Program-made: the position numbers and the translations under genes | The notes under the pieces: model-generated | Databases searched by the model: none | Told to the model about the DNA's origin: nothing | What the model saw: only the letters and a program-made list of their open reading frames with translations | Assembly: GCA_016927475.1 (NCBI GenBank) | Contig: JAFGMO010000008.1 | Span: forward strand, 1 to 64,000 | Direction of reading: 5' to 3' | Origin: Candidatus Aminicenantota bacterium | Lineage (GTDB): Bacteria > Acidobacteriota > Aminicenantia > Aminicenantales > Aminicenantaceae | Length of the DNA stretch: 64,000 bases | Shown: positions 52,742-64,000 of the stretch, in pieces | How the letters are laid out: each line of letters starts with the position of its first letter | Position numbering within the stretch: position 1 is the first letter of the stretch

Positions 52742-54388
52742 ATGATGCGACATAAGGCTTTTAACATTTTTTTATGCCTGGTATTTCTTTTTTCCATTGT
52801 TCTTATAGCCGACGATGACAACTGCTCTAATTTTTTGGTGACCAAGGGAGCATCGAAAGACGGCTCGGTGATGATCACCTACACCTGTGACGGCGAGTTT
52901 CTGCCTCATCTGGAATACATGCCGGCCGCTGACCATAAGGAAGATGAATTCATCGAGATCAAAGGCTGGAGAGGAGAAGTCCGCGGCCGGGTAAAGCAGG
53001 TCCCCCATACCTATGCCGTCGTCGGGTTGATGAACGAGTTCCAGGTGGCCATCGGCGAAACCACCTTCGGCGGCCAGCCGGAATGCCGCAATCCGGATGG
53101 CCTGCTTCATTATTTCACCATGATGGAGCTGACACTGCAAAGGGCCAAGACGGCCCGGGAAGCGGTCGAAACCATGGCCGCTCTGGTTGAGGAATACGGA
53201 TATGCCAGCACCGGGGAATCTTTTTCCATCGCCGATAAGAATGAAGCCTGGATTATGGAAATGATCGGTCCGGGAAAAGGAGGGAAAGGAGCCTACTGGG
53301 TCGCCCTTCGTATTCCCGACGGCTATATCTGTGCCCACGCCAACATGTCCCGGATCGGGGAATTTCCCATGGACGATCCTGAAAACTGCATCTATTCCAA
53401 GGACATCGTTTCTTTTGCCCAGAAGATGGGATTTTATGATCCCAAATCCGGAAAGCCGTTCAGCTTCCGTTATGCCTTTGATCCCCCCAAACCGGAATCT
53501 CTAAGAACATGCGCCGCCCGTGTTTGGAGCATGTTCCGGCGAAACGCCCCGTCACTCAACCTCTCCCCGGATTTTCAGAGGGGCGTCAAGGGAGCCAAAC
53601 CTTATCCCTTGTGGATAAAGCCGGATGAAAAACTTTCGGTTCATGATGTTATGCAAACCATGCGCGACCACTATGAAGGAACTGATTTCGACATGACCAA
53701 AGGGATCGACGCCGGGCCCTTCGGATGTCCCGTTCGTTACCGCGGATTGACATGGGAAGTGGACGGTGTGAAGTACAGCTGGGAGAGGCCGATCTCCACC
53801 CAGCAGACAGGATTTTCTTTTGTCTCCCAGTCGCGCGATTGGCTGCCGGATGCTATCGGCGGGGTTTACTGGTACGGGGTTGATGATACCTATACTACCT
53901 GCTACGTGCCTCTTTACTGCTGTATTCAGGATCTACCGCATCCTTTCACCGTGGGCGATATCCAGAAATTTTCCTGGGATTCGGCTTGGTGGGTTTTTAA
54001 TTTTGTGGCCAATTTCGCCAATCTCAAATATTCCTATATGATCGAGGATATTCTAAAGGTCCGGGATGCTCAGGAAGGGCAGTTTCTCAGTCTTCAGCCG
54101 GTTATCGAAGAGACGGCCGGGGAACTCTACAAAAAGGATCCGGAGCTTTTGGTTCAGTACCTGACCAATTATTCGGTCACCCAGGGGGAAATGGTCGTCA
54201 AGCGTTGGATCGAGCTTGGGGAATATTTGATCACCAAGTACAACGACGGATATGTTAAGGACGAGAGAGGACGGCCCCGCGGTGTCGGCTATCCTTCCGA
54301 GTGGCTTCAAAAAGTGCTCAAGCTCAAACCCGACCAGTTCAAGCTTCCGACGTGGGGAGAAGAAAAGAAGGACGGCCGTCTGCACTAA
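52742..54388 (+). CDS. Secreted peptidase C69 family dipeptidase
   Basis: 548 residues from ATG 52742 (AAAGGAGG upstream); a longer frame to 52688 has no such site. A signal peptide is followed by DDDNCSNFLVTKGASKDGSVMITYT. The family's nucleophile is an N-terminal Cys, here C28, exposed by signal or propeptide removal. QVPHTYAVVGLMNEFQVAIGETTFGG is a family hallmark. It cleaves dipeptides or N-terminal residues in the periplasm. Followed after 21 bp by an EamA-type transporter. Confidence 0.88.
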   Translation: MMRHKAFNIFLCLVFLFSIVLIADDDNCSNFLVTKGASKDGSVMITYTCDGEFLPHLEYMPAADHKEDEFIEIKGWRGEVRGRVKQVPHTYAVVGLMNEFQVAIGETTFGGQPECRNPDGLLHYFTMMELTLQRAKTAREAVETMAALVEEYGYASTGESFSIADKNEAWIMEMIGPGKGGKGAYWVALRIPDGYICAHANMSRIGEFPMDDPENCIYSKDIVSFAQKMGFYDPKSGKPFSFRYAFDPPKPESLRTCAARVWSMFRRNAPSLNLSPDFQRGVKGAKPYPLWIKPDEKLSVHDVMQTMRDHYEGTDFDMTKGIDAGPFGCPVRYRGLTWEVDGVKYSWERPISTQQTGFSFVSQSRDWLPDAIGGVYWYGVDDTYTTCYVPLYCCIQDLPHPFTVGDIQKFSWDSAWWVFNFVANFANLKYSYMIEDILKVRDAQEGQFLSLQPVIEETAGELYKKDPELLVQYLTNYSVTQGEMVVKRWIELGEYLITKYNDGYVKDERGRPRGVGYPSEWLQKVLKLKPDQFKLPTWGEEKKDGRLH

Positions 54389-54409
54389 ATCAGGCCTCGT
54401 TTTTTAGTC

Positions 54410-55303
54410 ATGGAATCCAGGCTGGGGGAGTTTGCCGCTCTGTTGACCGTGCTTTGCTGGACGGCGTCCGCCCATTTCTTCGAGACAGCCAGCAAAAGAT
54501 CGGACTCGATGACGGTCAATATTCTCCGGCTTTATATCGGCTTTTTTTTCTTTTGCCTTTTTTTTCTGGTTACGGGCAGGATGCCCATCCCCATCAATGC
54601 CACGGGAAAAGCCTGGCTTTTTTTATCCCTGTCGGGTATTGTTGGTTTTGCTCTGGGGGATTATTCCCTCTTTTATGCTTTTTCCGAAATCGGGGCCCGC
54701 ATTTCCCTTCTCATAATGGCCGCTGTTCCTCCCATAACGGCCCTTTTCGGCTGGCTGGTCATGGGCGAAACTCTGGTTTTGAGGCATTTTACCGGTATGG
54801 GCCTGACCATATCCGGGATTGTTATCGTTCTTCTCAGGAGAAGGCCCGGCCAAAGGCGGATCAGGCTTTCTCATCCTGTCAAAGGGGTTCTTCTGGCTTT
54901 AGGAGGAGCTTTAGGACAGGCCGTCGGTCTTGTTCTCAGCAAATACGGAATGGGAGAATATGACGCTTTTTATTCCACCCAGATTCGGGTTGTCGCCGGT
55001 ATCGGAGGAACGACGGCCATTTTGTTTTTTTCCGGCCGGTTGAGGAGGGCCGCAGCCGTATTGAAGAGCAGGAAGGATATGTTTCTGATCTCGATGGGGG
55101 CGTTGCTCGGCCTTTTCCTGGGGGTGTCCTTCTCCCTGTTGGCTGTTCAGCATACCCAGGTCGGAGTGGCGGCAACGATCATGGCCATTGTTCCGATCAC
55201 GATCATCGTCCCTTCCGTGCTTATTTTTAAGGAAAAGGTTACCTTACGGGAGGTGGCGGGAGCTGTCCTTGCGGTTTCCGGTGTGGCTTTGCTGTTCTTA
55301 TGA
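54410..55303 (+). CDS. EamA/DMT-family transporter
   Basis: 297 residues, about ten TM helices in two EamA repeats (LGEFAALLTVLCWTASAHFFETASKR…; GVLLALGGALGQAVGLVLSKYGM…). The repeats end in the typical G-x(2)-L-x-G-E region (LFGWLVMGETLVLRHFTGMGLTISGIVIV; SVLIFKEKVTLREVAGAVLAVSGVALL). It exports or imports small metabolites, perhaps amino acids, and follows the dipeptidase in the same transcription unit. Confidence 0.9.
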   Translation: MESRLGEFAALLTVLCWTASAHFFETASKRSDSMTVNILRLYIGFFFFCLFFLVTGRMPIPINATGKAWLFLSLSGIVGFALGDYSLFYAFSEIGARISLLIMAAVPPITALFGWLVMGETLVLRHFTGMGLTISGIVIVLLRRRPGQRRIRLSHPVKGVLLALGGALGQAVGLVLSKYGMGEYDAFYSTQIRVVAGIGGTTAILFFSGRLRRAAAVLKSRKDMFLISMGALLGLFLGVSFSLLAVQHTQVGVAATIMAIVPITIIVPSVLIFKEKVTLREVAGAVLAVSGVALLFL

Positions 55304-55393
55304 ATTGCTGATTTATTTGTTTTAAGCGGCCGTTGTGTTTTGCACATTTACAACTTTTAGGGGATAAGTATAATAATCCTATCATGGGGGTGA

Positions 55394-58615
<3,222 letters not shown>

Positions 58616-58674
58616 AGGAGCTGTGCCGGCGAAAAAATAAACAAGCTCAGGCGGGCAAAGAAAGAGAGGAAAAA

Positions 58675-59463
58675 ATGTGTGAAAATTCCCAATTGGCTGA
58701 ACTGATATCCCTCAAGGGACAAGTAGCCGTTATCACCGGAGCGGCTTCGGGAATCGGTAGGGCCACGGCCGTGCGTCTGGCTGAAGCAGAAGCGGCGGTG
58801 GCTCTTCTGGATGTCGATGAGACGTCCGGAGAGGCGGTAAAAAAAGAGATCAACTTTTCCGGAGGAAAAGCAAATTTTTACCGTTGCGATGTAACCTCGA
58901 ATGAAGAATGCCGGTCCGCAGTCGAAAAGATCATATCGGACTTCGGCCGGATTGATATCCTGTTCAACAATGCCGGTGTCATACGAAGAAAAAGTCTGGT
59001 GGAGTTGAACGAAGAAGAATGGGATCTTGTTCTTAATGTCAATCTCAAGGCCATATACCTTCTTTCCCGGTATGTCATTCCCCATATGGCGAAAAACGGG
59101 GGCGGAAGCATCATCAACACCGGATCTGGATGGGGGCTCAGAGGAGGGGCTAGGGCCGCTGCTTACTGTGCTTCTATGGGAGGAACGGTCAACCTGACCC
59201 GGGCCATGGCCATTGACCACGGACGGGACAATATCAGGGTCAACTGTGTTTGCCCCGGTGATACCGATACGCCCCTTCTTCATAGTGAAGCCGCTCAATT
59301 AGGGGAGGAAAAAGAAAAATTTTTAAAGGAAGCGGCCGCACGGCCCCTTGAGAGGATAGGGCAGCCCCTGGATATCGCCAACACCGTACTCTACCTGGCC
59401 GGTGGTCTCTCTTCATGGGTGACAGGATCGGTGCTGGCGGTTGACGGCGGCGGTACAGCTTAA
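58675..59463 (+). CDS. Short-chain dehydrogenase with Lys-to-Met change in the active site
   Basis: 262 residues. TGAASGIGRATA (cofactor loop), NNAGVIRRK, NTGSGWG (catalytic Ser region) and a C-terminal VDGG. The catalytic YxxxK reads Y164-C-A-S-M168: the AAG or AAA expected is ATG, so the key Lys is missing. All else fits a 3-oxoacyl-ACP-reductase or sugar-dehydrogenase-like SDR. Either a recent inactivating change, a sequencing error, or a non-reductase role. It is 11 bp ahead of the gcvPA-like gene. Confidence 0.85.
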   Translation: MCENSQLAELISLKGQVAVITGAASGIGRATAVRLAEAEAAVALLDVDETSGEAVKKEINFSGGKANFYRCDVTSNEECRSAVEKIISDFGRIDILFNNAGVIRRKSLVELNEEEWDLVLNVNLKAIYLLSRYVIPHMAKNGGGSIINTGSGWGLRGGARAAAYCASMGGTVNLTRAMAIDHGRDNIRVNCVCPGDTDTPLLHSEAAQLGEEKEKFLKEAAARPLERIGQPLDIANTVLYLAGGLSSWVTGSVLAVDGGGTA

Positions 59464-59474
59464 AGGAGGATGGA

Positions 59475-60890
59475 ATGAAAAAAAAGGCTGATTTTGTACA
59501 TCCCTATATCCCCAATTCTGTTCGCCACATTAAGGACAAAATGCTTCGTGAAATCGGGGTGGAAACGATTGAGGATCTCTATAAGGATATTCCTGAAGAG
59601 CTGAGGTTTAAAGAGGAAATGAAGCTACCTCCACCGATAACCAGTGAATGCAGGCTCGAACGCCATATCAAAAAAATACTTGGGAAAAACCTCAACTGCG
59701 AAGAAAACCTGAGTTTTTTGGGAGGCGGCTGCACCCGGCATCATGTTCCTGCGATTTGTGACGAGATAAACCGCCGTTCGGAATTTTTGACTGCTTATGC
59801 CGGCGAACCCTACGAGGACCATGGGCGTTTTCAAGCCCTTTTTGAGTATCAGAGCCTCATGGCCGAGCTTTTGGATATGGATGTGGTTAATGTCCCCACC
59901 TATGACTGGTGCCAGTCGGCGGGCACGGTTATCAGGATGGCGGAGAGAATCACCGGTAGGGAAAAGATTCTTGTATCCGCCCATATTTCACCGGAGAGAT
60001 CGGCCGCCGTGAATAATTACTGCCGGCCTGTTATGGATGTGATTTCCATTGCCCACGACAGCCGGACCGGTTGGCTGGACTTGGAAGACCTCCGTTCGAA
60101 GATGGATTCCGGCACCGCGGGATTCTATTTTGAGAATCCCTCTTACTTGGGTATTCTGGAAACTCAAGTTAGGGAAATCGCGGATATTATTCACGGCCCT
60201 GGAGGATTGGTCCTGACCGGGGTCGATCCCATTTCGTTAGGTGTTATTGCTCCACCGGTTCAATATGGCGCCGATATTGTCTGTGGCGACATCCAGTCTC
60301 TCGGCATTCATATGAACTATGGAGGGGGACAGGGAGGATTTATCGCTACCCGGGATGAAGAAAAATTCGTTATGGAGTATCCTTCCCGTCTTTTCGGGAT
60401 TACCAAAACAATGGTTGAGGGAGAGTTGGGATTCGGAGATGTAGCCTATGAGCGAACCTCTTTTGGACAGCGGGAAAAAGGTAAGGAATTTGTCGGAACC
60501 CATGCCGCCTTGTGGGGAATTACGGCGGCTGTCTATCTGTCTTTAATGGGCCCTAAAGGGATGACGGAATTGGGAAAAAATGTGCTTCAGAAAGCTCAGT
60601 ATACCGCGAAAAGATTATCCGCCCTTCCTGGAGTGGCTGCTCCCCGTTTTGAAGCCCCGTTTTTTAAGGAGTTCACGGTCGACTTTTCGGGTACGGGTTT
60701 AACGGTAAAAAAAATCAATGACCGTCTTCTGAAAGAGGGAATTTTCGGGGGGATCGACCTCTCCGGAGTTTTCCCGGAATGCGGGCAGTCCGCCCTTCTA
60801 TGTCTAACCGAACAACATACGTTGGATGATATCGAAAGATTGGTCAGGGCTTTGGCCGGAATTTTCGAGGGGGAAGGGAGGAACAAATGA
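59475..60890 (+). CDS. gcvPA: Glycine dehydrogenase (decarboxylating) subunit 1-like
   Basis: 471 residues. Family features: HPYIPNSVRHIKDKMLREIGVETIEDLYKDIPEELR at the start, LGGGCTRHHVPAICDEINRRSEFLTAYAGEPYEDHGRFQALFEYQSLMAELLDMDV, and PSRLFGITK. The canonical SMYDGATA block reads PTYDWCQSAG, so it is a divergent paralogue. It is the non-PLP partner half of the two-subunit P-protein. The ATG of gcvPB overlaps its stop by 4 nt. No gcvT or gcvH is seen in the window. Confidence 0.85.
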   Translation: MKKKADFVHPYIPNSVRHIKDKMLREIGVETIEDLYKDIPEELRFKEEMKLPPPITSECRLERHIKKILGKNLNCEENLSFLGGGCTRHHVPAICDEINRRSEFLTAYAGEPYEDHGRFQALFEYQSLMAELLDMDVVNVPTYDWCQSAGTVIRMAERITGREKILVSAHISPERSAAVNNYCRPVMDVISIAHDSRTGWLDLEDLRSKMDSGTAGFYFENPSYLGILETQVREIADIIHGPGGLVLTGVDPISLGVIAPPVQYGADIVCGDIQSLGIHMNYGGGQGGFIATRDEEKFVMEYPSRLFGITKTMVEGELGFGDVAYERTSFGQREKGKEFVGTHAALWGITAAVYLSLMGPKGMTELGKNVLQKAQYTAKRLSALPGVAAPRFEAPFFKEFTVDFSGTGLTVKKINDRLLKEGIFGGIDLSGVFPECGQSALLCLTEQHTLDDIERLVRALAGIFEGEGRNK

Positions 60891-62443
60891 GCGAACGAAA
60901 AAAAGTTCAACCGAGAAATTTTCATCAGGCCAGGTGGAATGAGCCGGTTATTTTTGACCTCCACACAGAGGGAGAACGGGGCATTCTTGTCCCTTCCGTT
61001 GAAGAAGAAATTAAAGCTTCAATTGGTGACGGATTGTCCGCTGTTCCGGATCACCTCCGTCGAAAATTCCCCCCGGCCCTTCCTGAGATTTCCCAGATGC
61101 GGGTTCTCAAACATTTTCTCCGTCTTTCCCAGCAATGCCTGGGTGCCGATCTCAATGTCGATATCGGTCAGGGAACATGTACCATGAAATACAGTCCGAA
61201 GATACATGAGATGCTGGTCCGGCTGCCCCAGGTTGCCGAGCTTCATCCCCTGCAGGAGGAAAGAACGGTTCAGGGAGCGCTGGAAATTATTCACAGCCTT
61301 GACCTTTTTCTTCGGGAAATATCGGGCCTGGACTTTTTCTCCTTTCAGCCCGGTGGGGGAGCGGCGGCCATTCTGGCTATGGCGTCGATTTTTCACGCCT
61401 ATCATAAAAAAAAGGGCGAAGACCGGCGGCGGGATGAGGTCATAACGACCATTTTCTCTCACCCCTCCGATGCAGCGGCCGCTGCCGTCAAAGGGTATAA
61501 GATCATCACTCTCTATCCCGATGAAAGGGGATATCCTGATGTCGAGGCGCTCAGAGAGGCTGTTTCCGACAGGACCGCCGGCCTTCTCATCACCAATCCG
61601 GAGGATACGGGCATTTTTAATCCCAGAATTGCCGAATTCACCCGTATCATCCACGAAGCGGGAGGTTTATGCGGGTACGACCAGGCAAACGCCAACGGAA
61701 TCCTGGGTATTACCAGGGCCCGGGAAGCGGATTTTGACCTTTGTTTTTTTAATCTGCACAAAACCTTTTCCTCTCCCCACGGCTGCGGGGGGCCGGCTGT
61801 CGGGGCAATGGGGGTTCGGAAAAAACTCAAGGATTTTTTGCCTGTACCCATCGTGGAGTTCGACGGCGGAAAATATTTCCTCAATCAAGACCTGCCCCAT
61901 TCGATAGGAAAAGTGCGTGGTTACTGCTGTGTTTTTCCCGTCGTTCTCAGGGCTTATGCCTGGATCTTAAACTTGGGCGCCGCAGGATTGAATGAAGCCG
62001 CCCGTGTGGCCGTTTTGAACAATAACTATGTTTTGGAAAAAATTAAGAGGATAAACGGGGCTTCGGCTCCTTATGCGGAAGAACATCACAGGATCGAACA
62101 GGTCAGGTACAGTTGGGAAAAATTGACACGGGAAACAGGGATCACAACGGAAGACGTTATCTGCCGTATGGCTGATTTCGGTTTTCACCTTTGGACTAGC
62201 CACCATCCTTTTATCGTCCCTGAACCGTTCACCATCGAGCCGACGGAATCGTATTCAAAGGATGAGCTGGACGAATACATCAATGGACTGAAGAAGGTTG
62301 TGGAAGAAGCGAGAACGGACCCGGAGAAGGTAAAAAAAGCGCCACATAACAGTGTTGTCCACAAGATTGATCCAAGCCCGTTGGATGATCCGGAAAGATG
62401 GGCCATTACCTGGCGGGCTTACCTTAAAAAGTCCGAGGCTTGA
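60887..62443 (+). CDS. gcvPB: Glycine dehydrogenase (decarboxylating) subunit 2-like
   Basis: 518 residues. EIPLxP-type regions, FFSFQPGGGAAAILAMASIFHAYH, and the PLP-lysine segment LCFFNLHKTFSSPHGCGGPAVG mark the PLP-carrying half of glycine decarboxylase. C-terminal FHLWTSHHPFIVPEPFTIEPTESYSK is also typical. It releases CO2 from glycine (or a related amino acid) and passes the aminomethyl group to an H-protein lipoyl arm. It is translationally coupled to gcvPA. Confidence 0.9.
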   Translation: MSERKKVQPRNFHQARWNEPVIFDLHTEGERGILVPSVEEEIKASIGDGLSAVPDHLRRKFPPALPEISQMRVLKHFLRLSQQCLGADLNVDIGQGTCTMKYSPKIHEMLVRLPQVAELHPLQEERTVQGALEIIHSLDLFLREISGLDFFSFQPGGGAAAILAMASIFHAYHKKKGEDRRRDEVITTIFSHPSDAAAAAVKGYKIITLYPDERGYPDVEALREAVSDRTAGLLITNPEDTGIFNPRIAEFTRIIHEAGGLCGYDQANANGILGITRAREADFDLCFFNLHKTFSSPHGCGGPAVGAMGVRKKLKDFLPVPIVEFDGGKYFLNQDLPHSIGKVRGYCCVFPVVLRAYAWILNLGAAGLNEAARVAVLNNNYVLEKIKRINGASAPYAEEHHRIEQVRYSWEKLTRETGITTEDVICRMADFGFHLWTSHHPFIVPEPFTIEPTESYSKDELDEYINGLKKVVEEARTDPEKVKKAPHNSVVHKIDPSPLDDPERWAITWRAYLKKSEA

Positions 62444-62488
62444 CCCTTATAGTTTTCCTTCCCATTTTAAGTTTTTCTTGAAAGATTG

Positions 62489-62522
62489 GAGGTATCCCCT
62501 TTTGAGATATCCTGTTTTTTTA
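62489..62522. terminator. Possible terminator between gcvPB and the sensor kinase
   Basis: AGGTATC…GATATCC arms (one bulged base) with a TGTTTTTTTA tail lie between the convergent stops. It would terminate the plus-strand gcvPB transcript. The stem is imperfect. Confidence 0.35.
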
Positions 62523-64000
62523 TTAGGGTTTGTTCAGGGTAAAAAAGAAGGTGCTTCCTTTTCCTGCTTCGGATTCCAACCAGATATTTCCTCCAAAGAG
62601 ATCGATGATTTTTTTGACGACGGAAAGGCCTACTCCCGTGCTTTCCCGAGTATCCCTTGATTCCAAGGTTTGAAAAATCTGAAAAATTTTGTCATGGAAT
62701 TCGGGATCTATCCCCGGGCCGTTATCGGAGATAAAAAATTTATACTGGGTTCCCAAATCTTCACAGCCGATTTTGATCTCTCCTTGCGGCTTGTCCATAT
62801 ATTTGATGGCATTGCTGATAAGATTCTGAAAAACCTGGCCCATGCGGATTCTCTCCGCCTTGACCACATGCAGAGGAGTAACGATCTTAACGCTTATATT
62901 GTCTGGGGGAGCGAGGTTTTCCAACACTTCGCTTACGATGGAGTTCAAGTCAATATTCTTCAGTTCTCCTTCTAGGCGCGTCGCTCTCGAATATTGAAGA
63001 ATGCCGTTTATGAGGTTATCCATCCGTGTGACCCGGCCGATAAGAAGGTGCATCTGCTCTTTTCCTTCTTTACCCAACTTGCCTGCGTAATCCTCGGAGA
63101 TCCAGTTGGCCAATTGGCTGACAGCGCGAAGAGGAGCCTTAAGATCATGGGAAACGATGTAGGCGAAATCTTTGAGCTGGTTTTCCAGGATTTTTCGCTC
63201 CTCGATTTCTTTCTGTGCCTGATCGTATAAATGTGCGTTCTCGATGGCCGAAGCGATCTGTGTGCTGAGTGTTTCCATGACCTCAACGTCCGACTTATCA
63301 AATGCATTCGGTTCATCACTCTGAATATCCAAAACACCGATGATTTTTTTCCCGCTTTTGATCGGGAGACAGAGCTCGGATTTGGTCTCTTCATTGGAGA
63401 TAGTGACAAAGTCTGGATTCGTGCTGACGTCTCCGGTGTGCTGCGTTTCGCCGGTGGAAGCAGCCTTTCCGATCATTCCCTCCCCGAAGTTTATGGTCAA
63501 ATCCGGGGGAAAAATTTTGCTGTAGCCGCCGGCTATAGCCTGAAGATTAAGCTTTTTATCCGACCCATCACTCAGGAGAAGCATAACACCGTAATAATCG
63601 AAAGAAAGCTGGATCGTATTGACGATTTCGGAGAGGAGGGATTTTAATTCCAGAGTACTGCTCACTCTTTGCCCCACTTCATAGATCATGGTGCTCTGAG
63701 CAGCTCGCCGTTGAGCCTGCTGCTCCAGTATTTTTCTTTGTGTGATCTCTTTCTGAAGCTCTCCGTTGGCGGACTTTAATTCCCGGGTGCGTTCTTCTAC
63801 TTTTTCTTCCAACTGTTTGCTTCTTTTTCGAAAGGTATACGTTCTTACCTGGATGATGGTAACAATCAAGGCAAGCACCAGGAAAATGATAAAACCGCGA
63901 AAAAGATTCGTCTGCCAAAAAGGAGGCTTGATTGTGATATCGATCGAGACGTCCTCTTCATTCCATACACCGTCGTTGTTCGATCCTTTAACCCGGAATG
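62523..64000 (-). CDS. Propeller-type sensor histidine kinase, partial (C-terminal part)
   Basis: The frame is open through the right edge, so the protein begins outside the window. At the edge the minus strand reads a Y_Y_Y tail (SNNDGVWNEEDVSIDITIKPPFW), then a TM helix (FRGFIIFLVLALIVTII), a coiled coil, a GAF domain (~GLSSTLELKSLLSEIV…IASAIENAHLYDQ), HisKA with SHDLKAPLRAVSQLANW and a HATPase (NLISNAIKYMDKPQGEI, DNGPGI, GVGLSVVKK). The kinase half is closely like the protein at 1471-4731, which lacks the GAF. A start at GTG 63878 would delete the TM, so it is not real. Confidence 0.9.
   Translation of the reverse strand, partial: FRVKGSNNDGVWNEEDVSIDITIKPPFWQTNLFRGFIIFLVLALIVTIIQVRTYTFRKRSKQLEEKVEERTRELKSANGELQKEITQRKILEQQAQRRAAQSTMIYEVGQRVSSTLELKSLLSEIVNTIQLSFDYYGVMLLLSDGSDKKLNLQAIAGGYSKIFPPDLTINFGEGMIGKAASTGETQHTGDVSTNPDFVTISNEETKSELCLPIKSGKKIIGVLDIQSDEPNAFDKSDVEVMETLSTQIASAIENAHLYDQAQKEIEERKILENQLKDFAYIVSHDLKAPLRAVSQLANWISEDYAGKLGKEGKEQMHLLIGRVTRMDNLINGILQYSRATRLEGELKNIDLNSIVSEVLENLAPPDNISVKIVTPLHVVKAERIRMGQVFQNLISNAIKYMDKPQGEIKIGCEDLGTQYKFFISDNGPGIDPEFHDKIFQIFQTLESRDTRESTGVGLSVVKKIIDLFGGNIWLESEAGKGSTFFFTLNKP

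Overview
The window reads as chromosomal DNA of a Gram-negative, heterotrophic bacterium. It has TonB-type C-terminal domains, many secreted or lipoprotein-like products, and almost continuous coding on both strands. Several architectures together suggest an Acidobacteriota-type genome, perhaps an Aminicenantes-like lineage: an alkaline-phosphatase-superfamily 'sulfatase' fused to TPRs, a DUF5107-TPR protein, propeller (Reg_prop) sensor kinases, an M56 peptidase-TonB fusion, and a Ser/Thr kinase beside a PEGA/NHL protein. This placement is an inference from gene style. There is no rRNA or phylogenetic marker to prove it. I saw no tRNA, rRNA, CRISPR array, insertion sequence or phage.

Layout. 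0-9.9 kb: an N-terminally damaged AraC regulator, a giant propeller sensor kinase, a sulfatase-like/TPR membrane protein, an orphan lycopene-cyclase-domain membrane protein and an alkaline phosphatase. 9.9-12 kb: a compact trpR-trpB2-small Cys protein operon with a palindromic operator over its promoter. 12.1-17.3 kb: a radical SAM/SPASM enzyme preceded by a coupled 38-codon ORF, then mutY, a beta-helix surface protein and a DHH-like protein. 17.4-19.9 kb: argG-argH behind tandem ARG-box-like sites. 20-25.1 kb: a probable sphingolipid (ceramide) cluster made of a serine palmitoyltransferase-like enzyme, a CPBP protease, an NAD-dependent epimerase/reductase, an SDR and a GNAT-type acyltransferase. 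25.2-36 kb: a PknB-like kinase, an SH3/PEGA/NHL secreted protein, a DUF4412-like protein, a glycosyltransferase, a DUF5107-TPR protein, a peptidoglycan-binding protein and an RDD protein.

36.2-44.5 kb: fucI with an overlapping radical SAM gene. Next comes a surface-glycan-like island with two sulfotransferases, a DUF6473-like protein, a GT4 enzyme and an unusual methylthiotransferase-like radical SAM protein coupled to a sulfotransferase. 44.5-48.7 kb: two signalling units. One is a BlaI-type repressor with an M56-TonB protein behind a near-perfect promoter and operator. The other is an ECF sigma factor, an anti-sigma-like protein and a secreted protein behind a sigma-E-like promoter. 48.7-55.3 kb: an aldo/keto-reductase-like protein, a methyltransferase, a ptsN-antiporter pair, a C69 dipeptidase and an EamA transporter. 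55.4-62.4 kb: a secreted GH2 beta-galactosidase, an SDR lacking its catalytic Lys, and divergent gcvPA/gcvPB-like genes without gcvT or gcvH. The window ends inside a second sensor kinase that is a paralogue of the one at 1.5 kb.

Most promising systems: the ceramide cluster, the sulfotransferase/MTTase-like island, the TrpR-controlled trpB2 operon, and the radical SAM gene with its coupled small ORF.
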